A DNA stretch of 64,000 nucleotides from the NCBI RefSeq assembly GCF_943737015.1, contig NZ_CALSFP010000001.1, positions 1,178,001 to 1,242,000 on the forward strand, written 5' to 3'. The DNA is from Staphylococcus sp. Marseille-Q5304. Lineage in GTDB: Bacteria; Bacillota; Bacilli; Staphylococcales; Staphylococcaceae. Shown here piece after piece: positions 59,966-64,000 of this stretch. Each line of letters opens with the position of its first letter. Positions within the stretch are counted from its first letter, which is position 1. Position numbers and translations under genes: made by a program. The notes beneath the pieces are model-generated. The model did no database searches. It was not told the origin of the DNA and saw only the letters and a program-made list of their open reading frames with translations.

Positions 59966-59995
59966 AACTGTACCAAAGTATGATTTGATACAGTT
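59966..59995 (-). terminator. Terminator of pyrH-frr
   Basis: A stem AACTGTA-C-CAAA / TTTG-A-TACAGTT (one mismatch) with a 6-nt loop, followed on the minus strand by TTTTTTATTTGTTTATT. Confidence 0.88.
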
Positions 59996-60082
59996 CAGAC
60001 AAAAATTTGGAAATACTTTTATTCTTACATAAAGCTGAATAAATATTCGCCATATTAAACGTAAGTAAATCCGTTGACCACT

Positions 60083-60637
60083 TTAAACTGACATAATATC
60101 TTGCTCTTTTTCTTCTAGTAATTGATCAATTTCTTTAATTGAATCATCAGTTAGTTTTTGAACATCATCAGTTTGTGATTTTAAATCATCTTCAGTGATG
60201 TCTCCGTCTTTTTCTTGTTTCTTAAGTGTATCGTTAGCATCACGACGTACATTTCTTACTGCTACTTTCGCATTTTCACCAGTTTTTTTAACTTCTTTAA
60301 CTAACTCTTTACGGCGTTCTTCTGTTAATGCCGGAACACTAATACGAATTACTTCGCCATCACTTGTAGGATTAACACCTAAGTTTGCTGCATTAATTGC
60401 TTTTTCAATTGTTTCAACGGAAGATTTGTCATATGGTGAAACGACAAGTAAACGTGCTTCTGGTACGTTAATGCTTGCTAATTGTTGAACTGGTGTTGAA
60501 GCACCGTAATAATCAACATTTACACCATTTAATAAATTAGAGTTCGCTCTTCCTGCATTAATGTTTGCTAATTCTCTTGATAAATTATCAACAGATTTTT
60601 GCATTTTTGATTTAGTATCATTCATAATGTCACTCAT
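60083..60637 (-). CDS. frr: Ribosome recycling factor
   Basis: RRF, with EF-G, splits post-termination ribosomes. The 184-residue two-domain protein has the family start [23 protein letters not shown], then [35 protein letters not shown] and the C-terminal [21 protein letters not shown]. The ATG at 60637 is chosen because AGAGGTG is 7-8 nt upstream; the ATG at 60643 is too close. It follows pyrH by 16 nt and forms one unit with it. Confidence 0.96.
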   Translation of the reverse strand: MSDIMNDTKSKMQKSVDNLSRELANINAGRANSNLLNGVNVDYYGASTPVQQLASINVPEARLLVVSPYDKSSVETIEKAINAANLGVNPTSDGEVIRISVPALTEERRKELVKEVKKTGENAKVAVRNVRRDANDTLKKQEKDGDITEDDLKSQTDDVQKLTDDSIKEIDQLLEEKEQDIMSV

Positions 60638-60653
60638 TGTCATACACCTCTGA

Positions 60654-61376
60654 TTATTTTGTAATTAATGTTCCTATTTTTTCACCCGTCACTGCACGTT
60701 TGATGTTACCTTCTTCAGTAATAGAGAATACATTCAATGGAATATTGTTATCCATACAGAATGATGATGCAGTAGAATCCATAACTTGTAATCCTTCTTG
60801 TAACATTTGGATATGTGTTAAATGATCATATTTAACTGCATCTTTATCTACTTTAGGGTCTGCTGAATATACACCATCAACATTATTTTTACCCATCAAG
60901 ATTACATCAGCTTCAACTTCTGCTGCACGTAATGCTGCTGTCGTATCTGTTGAGAAATATGGATTTCCAATACCTGCCGCGAAGATAACTACGCGACCTT
61001 TTTCTAAATGTCTAATTGCACGGCGTCTGATATAAGGTTCAGCTACTTGTTTCATTTCGATTGATGTTAACACTCTTGTATCACATTCTAGCTGTTCTAA
61101 GCTATCTTGTAATGCTAATGCATTCATTACAGTGGCTAACATGCCCATGTAATCCGCAGTACCACGATCCATTCCTAAATCGCTTCCTGTCTTACCTCTC
61201 CAAATATTTCCGCCACCAACGATAACTGCAATTTCGCAATCCATTTTTGATACTTCTGTTAACTGTTCAGCAATACTTTTGATGATGATTGGATTAATAC
61301 CAAAACCGTCATTTCCTGCTAGTGCTTCGCCACTTAATTTTAAAACAACACGTTTGTAATTAGAAGTTTGAGCCAT
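60654..61376 (-). CDS. pyrH: UMP kinase
   Basis: PyrH phosphorylates UMP to UDP for RNA, DNA and UDP-sugar synthesis. The 240-residue amino-acid-kinase-fold protein has [13 protein letters not shown] (phosphate loop), [14 protein letters not shown] and the [23 protein letters not shown] segment. The ATG at 61376 gives the family start [11 protein letters not shown] and has AGAGGA upstream; an earlier ATG at 61430 would be inside the tsf terminator. Order rpsB-tsf-pyrH-frr is universal in bacteria. Confidence 0.97.
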   Translation of the reverse strand: MAQTSNYKRVVLKLSGEALAGNDGFGINPIIIKSIAEQLTEVSKMDCEIAVIVGGGNIWRGKTGSDLGMDRGTADYMGMLATVMNALALQDSLEQLECDTRVLTSIEMKQVAEPYIRRRAIRHLEKGRVVIFAAGIGNPYFSTDTTAALRAAEVEADVILMGKNNVDGVYSADPKVDKDAVKYDHLTHIQMLQEGLQVMDSTASSFCMDNNIPLNVFSITEEGNIKRAVTGEKIGTLITK

Positions 61377-61419
61377 TGTCTTATCCTCTCTATTGTAAAA
61401 ATATGTAAATGATACAAGT

Positions 61420-61489
61420 AAAGAAGACACAATAGTGATTCCGATACAAAAGCGTTCCTCTCATATGGATTACAGAAGGTGTCTTCTTT
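61420..61489 (-). terminator. Hairpin between tsf and pyrH (terminator or attenuator)
   Basis: Perfect 11-bp arms AAAGAAGACAC / GTGTCTTCTTT enclose a 48-nt loop with further weak pairing. It lies 20 nt after tsf and upstream of pyrH, so it would reduce pyrH-frr transcription from the rpsB promoter. The T run after it is short. Confidence 0.7.
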
Positions 61490-61509
61490 CTTGTTCTAAT
61501 TATAATTAA

Positions 61510-62388
61510 TTATTTCATTTGTCCTTTAACTTCATCAGCAAAGTTTTCTTCGCGTTTTTCCATACCTTCGCCTACTTCGTAACGTACGAAGTCAACAAGT
61601 TTACCGCCTTTAGATTTTAAGAAACCTTCTACTGTTTGGTCAGGATCTTTTACAAAGTTTTGGTCAACTGCACAAATTTCTTGTAAATATTTACGTAAAC
61701 GACCTTCAACCATTTTTTCTACGATGTTTTCAGGTTTACCTTCGTTTAATGCTTGTTGTTTTAATACGTCTTTTTCATGTGCGATTTCATCTTCGCTAAC
61801 TTGCTCAGATGATACATATTTAGGGTTGATTGCAGCGATGTGCATTGCAACATCTTTAGCGGCATCTGAATCATCAGTACCTTCTACTACTGATAATACA
61901 CCGATACGTCCACCCATGTGTAGGTAAGAACCGAATGCATCATTGTCTGATTTAGTTCTTACTGCGAAACGACGGATGCTAAGTTTTTCACCGATTGTTG
62001 AAATCGCTTCTTTCATGCGTTCGTCAACTGATTTACCATTTGGTAATTTAGTTTCTAATAAAGCTTCTACAGTTTCTGCTTTAGTTTCTAGAACTTGAAT
62101 AGCAATTTCTTTAACTAACTCTTGGAAACCTTCGTTTCGTGCTACGAAATCTGTTTCAGAATTGATTTCTACGATTGCTGCCTCGTTACCTTTTTGTTCA
62201 ACATGTACTAAACCTTCAGCAGCGATACGGTCTGACTTTTTAGCAGCTTTAGCAATACCTTTTTCGCGTAGGAAATCTACCGCTTTATCGATATCACCAT
62301 CAGTTTCTGTTAGCGCTTTTTTACAGTCCATCATACCTGCGCCAGTTTTTTCACGTAATTCTTTTACAAGTTTAGCTGAAATTGCCAT
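61510..62388 (-). CDS. tsf: Elongation factor Ts
   Basis: EF-Ts recycles EF-Tu-GDP to the GTP form. The 292-residue protein begins [25 protein letters not shown] (N-terminal UBA-like module and the core signature), with [14 protein letters not shown] and a coiled-coil module [33 protein letters not shown] is 7-8 nt before the ATG at 62388; the frame is open a few codons upstream (62403) through that site. It follows rpsB across a strong terminator-like hairpin. Confidence 0.97.
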   Translation of the reverse strand: MAISAKLVKELREKTGAGMMDCKKALTETDGDIDKAVDFLREKGIAKAAKKSDRIAAEGLVHVEQKGNEAAIVEINSETDFVARNEGFQELVKEIAIQVLETKAETVEALLETKLPNGKSVDERMKEAISTIGEKLSIRRFAVRTKSDNDAFGSYLHMGGRIGVLSVVEGTDDSDAAKDVAMHIAAINPKYVSSEQVSEDEIAHEKDVLKQQALNEGKPENIVEKMVEGRLRKYLQEICAVDQNFVKDPDQTVEGFLKSKGGKLVDFVRYEVGEGMEKREENFADEVKGQMK

Positions 62389-62438
62389 TACATATTCCTC
62401 CAATGTTAATAATTTTCAATGTATTTATTTTAAAAAAA

Positions 62439-62465
62439 GGTGATAAGCCTTTTTATCTTATCACC
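62439..62465 (-). terminator. Strong terminator between rpsB and tsf
   Basis: A perfect 9-bp stem GGTGATAAG / CTTATCACC with a 9-nt loop and TTTTTTTAAAA on the minus strand, 15 nt after the rpsB stop. No separate tsf promoter is obvious in the 50 nt that remain, so readthrough must supply tsf. Confidence 0.88.
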
Positions 62466-62480
62466 CATTTTACATTATTC

Positions 62481-63269
62481 TTAGTTTGATTCAACAGAAG
62501 TGTTTTCTTCAGTTGTTTCTTTATCAGTAGCTTCTTCTGAATCTTTCATATCGATGTTCTGTTCTGCAGCTACTTCTTCATTTGATACACCTTGTTGACC
62601 TTCTAAGATTGCGTCTGCCATCTTACCAGTTAATAATTTAACGGCACGGATAGCATCATCGTTTGCAGGGATAACATAATCTATTTCATCAGGATCACAG
62701 TTTGTATCCACGATACCTACGATAGGGATGTTTAATTTACGTGCCTCTGCAATTGCGTTGCGCTCTTTACGAGGGTCAACAACAAATAATGCTTCAGGCA
62801 TTGATTTCATATCACGAATTCCGCCTAAGAATTTGATTAAGCGATCGTATTCTTTTTTAAGTTCTACAACTTCTTTTTTAGGTAATACTTCGAATAAGCC
62901 ATCTTCTTCCATTTTTTCAATTTCAGAGATGCGTTTGATACGTTTTGAAATCGTCTTGTAGTTAGTTAAAATTCCGCCTAACCATCTTTGGTTAACGTAG
63001 AATTGACCTGAACGTTCAGCTTCTGCTTTAACTGACTCTTGAGCTTGTTTCTTAGTACCTACGAATAATACTTTACCGCCATCTTCTGATAATTGCTTAA
63101 CGAAATTGTAAGCTTCTTCTACTTTCTTAACTGTTTTTTGTAAGTCGATAATATAGATACCATTTCTCTCAGTGAAAATGTATCTTTTCATTTTTGGGTT
63201 CCAACGGCGTGTTTGGTGACCGAAGTGAACACCTGCTTCTAGCAATTGTTTCATTGAAATTACTCCCAT
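62481..63269 (-). CDS. rpsB: 30S ribosomal protein S2
   Basis: The 262-residue S2 binds 16S rRNA at the head-body junction, near S1 or equivalent sites. [26 protein letters not shown] is the family start, with coiled-coil [16 protein letters not shown] and the [21 protein letters not shown] segment. The C-terminal tail is acidic and rich in Glu, Thr and Ser. GGAGG is 8 nt before the ATG. The promoter at 63391-63419 makes an untranslated leader of about 115 nt. Confidence 0.97.
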   Translation of the reverse strand: MGVISMKQLLEAGVHFGHQTRRWNPKMKRYIFTERNGIYIIDLQKTVKKVEEAYNFVKQLSEDGGKVLFVGTKKQAQESVKAEAERSGQFYVNQRWLGGILTNYKTISKRIKRISEIEKMEEDGLFEVLPKKEVVELKKEYDRLIKFLGGIRDMKSMPEALFVVDPRKERNAIAEARKLNIPIVGIVDTNCDPDEIDYVIPANDDAIRAVKLLTGKMADAILEGQQGVSNEEVAAEQNIDMKDSEEATDKETTEENTSVESN

Positions 63270-63390
63270 GATTAAATTCCTCCTATTGGTTAATTACCTC
63301 CACAAAAAGCTCATATAAACACGATACATTTGTACCGCACCCTTTATACTTACACTCTTTGTGTGTGTATTGGCTTTATAGCCGTGAACT
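63270..63390 (-). promoter_or_regulatory. rpsB leader region, possible S2-responsive structure
   Basis: The minus-strand leader contains GGCTATAAAGCC, an ACAC/GTGT-rich stretch (ACACACACAAAGAGTGT) and GTACAAATGTATC, all able to form small hairpins, before the rpsB ribosome binding site. Ribosomal-protein autoregulation is plausible from length and position, but I cannot match a named leader family. Confidence 0.45.
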
Positions 63391-63419
63391 AATATACCAC
63401 ATTTATGTGTTTTCCGCAA
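63391..63419 (-). promoter_or_regulatory. Promoter of rpsB
   Basis: On the minus strand, TTGCGG, a 17-nt spacer and TATATT, ahead of a leader of about 115 nt. Confidence 0.72.
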
Positions 63420-63573
63420 GCATTTCATTTTCACATTTATAAATATTTTTGAAACCCCCGGAAAATTATTTGAATTTCAACTATTACATAAATTATTTAT
63501 AAATAACATACCCTCTCAATTTTCTAGGACTTTATCTGAGAAAAAAATTAGCCTATAAATTCACAAAAATAAT
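63420..63573. other. AT-rich stretch between the rpsB promoter and the codY terminator
   Basis: Part of the 443-nt codY-rpsB gap. I see no gene and no further strong hairpin here. The segment just upstream of the -35 is A/T-rich and may act as an UP-type element (inference). Confidence 0.45.
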
Positions 63574-63618
63574 GGAAAAAACAATCCCTATATGTTTTCA
63601 ATAGAAATTGTCTTTTCC
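63574..63618 (-). terminator. Terminator of codY
   Basis: A 12-bp stem with one mismatch (GGAAAAGACAAT / ATTGTTTTTTCC in RNA) and then ATTATTTTTG on the minus strand, about 95 nt after the codY stop. Confidence 0.75.
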
Positions 63619-63712
63619 ACTCATAAGAGAACTTTAACTCCTAAGCTCAATTAGATAAAAGTAATTGTCAGCATTTATATATTAATTCATCAACTTAATT
63701 TACGATTAAAAA

Positions 63713-64000
63713 TTATTTATTTCGTTCTAACTCATCTAAAAACTTATCTTTTTTAACTTTAATGAATGTACCTTTCATACCTAATGAACGTGATTCAATG
63801 ACACCAGCACTTTCAAGCTTTCTTAACGCATTTACGATTACTGAACGTGTGATGCCTACTCTGTCAGCTACTTTTGAAGCGATAAGCAAGCCTTCATTAC
63901 CACCTAATTCTTCGAAAATATGTTCAATTGCTTCACTTTCTGAATATGATAATGAATTGATAGCCATGTTGATTGCTGCTTTGTCACGTGCTTCTTTTTC
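63713..64000 (-). CDS. codY: CodY, C-terminal 95 residues (partial)
   Basis: CodY is the GTP- and branched-chain-amino-acid-sensing repressor of stationary-phase and virulence genes in low-GC Gram-positives. Only the DNA-binding end is in the window; the frame is open at the right edge ([17 protein letters not shown]). The winged helix-turn-helix is [20 protein letters not shown] and [25 protein letters not shown]. The N-terminal GAF domain is outside. Gene order codY-rpsB is typical for the genus. Confidence 0.96.
   Translation of the reverse strand, partial: EKEARDKAAINMAINSLSYSESEAIEHIFEELGGNEGLLIASKVADRVGITRSVIVNALRKLESAGVIESRSLGMKGTFIKVKKDKFLDELERNK

Overview
The window is a core-genome segment of a Staphylococcus chromosome. 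The DNA is AT-rich. The gene order codY-rpsB-tsf-pyrH-frr-uppS-cdsA-rseP-proS-polC-rimP-nusA-ylxR-ylxQ-infB-rbfA-truB-ribF-rpsO-pnp-rnjB-ftsK and on to recA, mutSL, glpPFKD, hfq and glnRA is the Bacillales/Staphylococcus backbone. Proteins such as PolC (1438 aa), TruB (305 aa), RNase J2 (557 aa) and the 130-aa RodZ-like protein match my memory of the S. aureus versions in length but clearly differ in sequence. I therefore infer a coagulase-negative species and cannot name it. No prophage, insertion sequence, CRISPR array, tRNA or rRNA gene is visible.

Almost every gene lies on the minus strand, so transcription runs from the right end to the left. Only a glutathione-peroxidase-like gene (3884-4357) and a 71-aa protein of unknown function (24595-24810) are on the plus strand. 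Right to left: partial codY; translation and early metabolism (rpsB, tsf, pyrH, frr); cell-envelope lipid and protease genes (uppS, cdsA, rseP); proS and polC; the rimP-nusA-rnpM-ylxQ-infB operon; rbfA-truB-ribF; rpsO; pnp; rnjB; ftsK; a GntR regulator with the ymf cluster (ymfF, ymfH, ymfI, ymfK, RodZ-like, pgsA); cinA and recA; rny; ymdB; the 2-oxoacid:ferredoxin oxidoreductase korAB; a poly-gamma-glutamate-hydrolase-like protein and a thiamine-binding-like protein; miaB, a RicA-like protein and thiW; mutS-mutL-glpP; glpF-glpK and glpD; a serine hydrolase, miaA and hfq; gpx; hflX and a PLP enzyme; glnR and partial glnA.

Functionally it combines information processing (replication, recombination and mismatch repair, transcription, mRNA decay by RNase Y, RNase J2 and PNPase, translation) with regulated carbon and nitrogen metabolism. 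Regulatory DNA is legible: a perfect GlnR box before glnRA; a perfect cre overlapping the -35 of a strong glpF promoter; GlpP-type terminator leaders before glpF and glpD; a LexA-like box before recA; and a promoter-terminator-RBS arrangement before rimP-nusA that looks like an attenuator.

I found no exotic new system. The points that most deserve checking are a 105-nt interrupted hairpin after rnjB, four copies of a two-hairpin intergenic repeat in both orientations, nested alternative pairings upstream of pnp, a CinA with an eroded C-terminal domain, a cysteine-free RicA homologue, a poly-gamma-glutamate-hydrolase-like gene, and several genes (recA, the RodZ-like gene, ymfF, ftsK, the GntR gene) whose ribosome binding site points to a TTG or GTG start.
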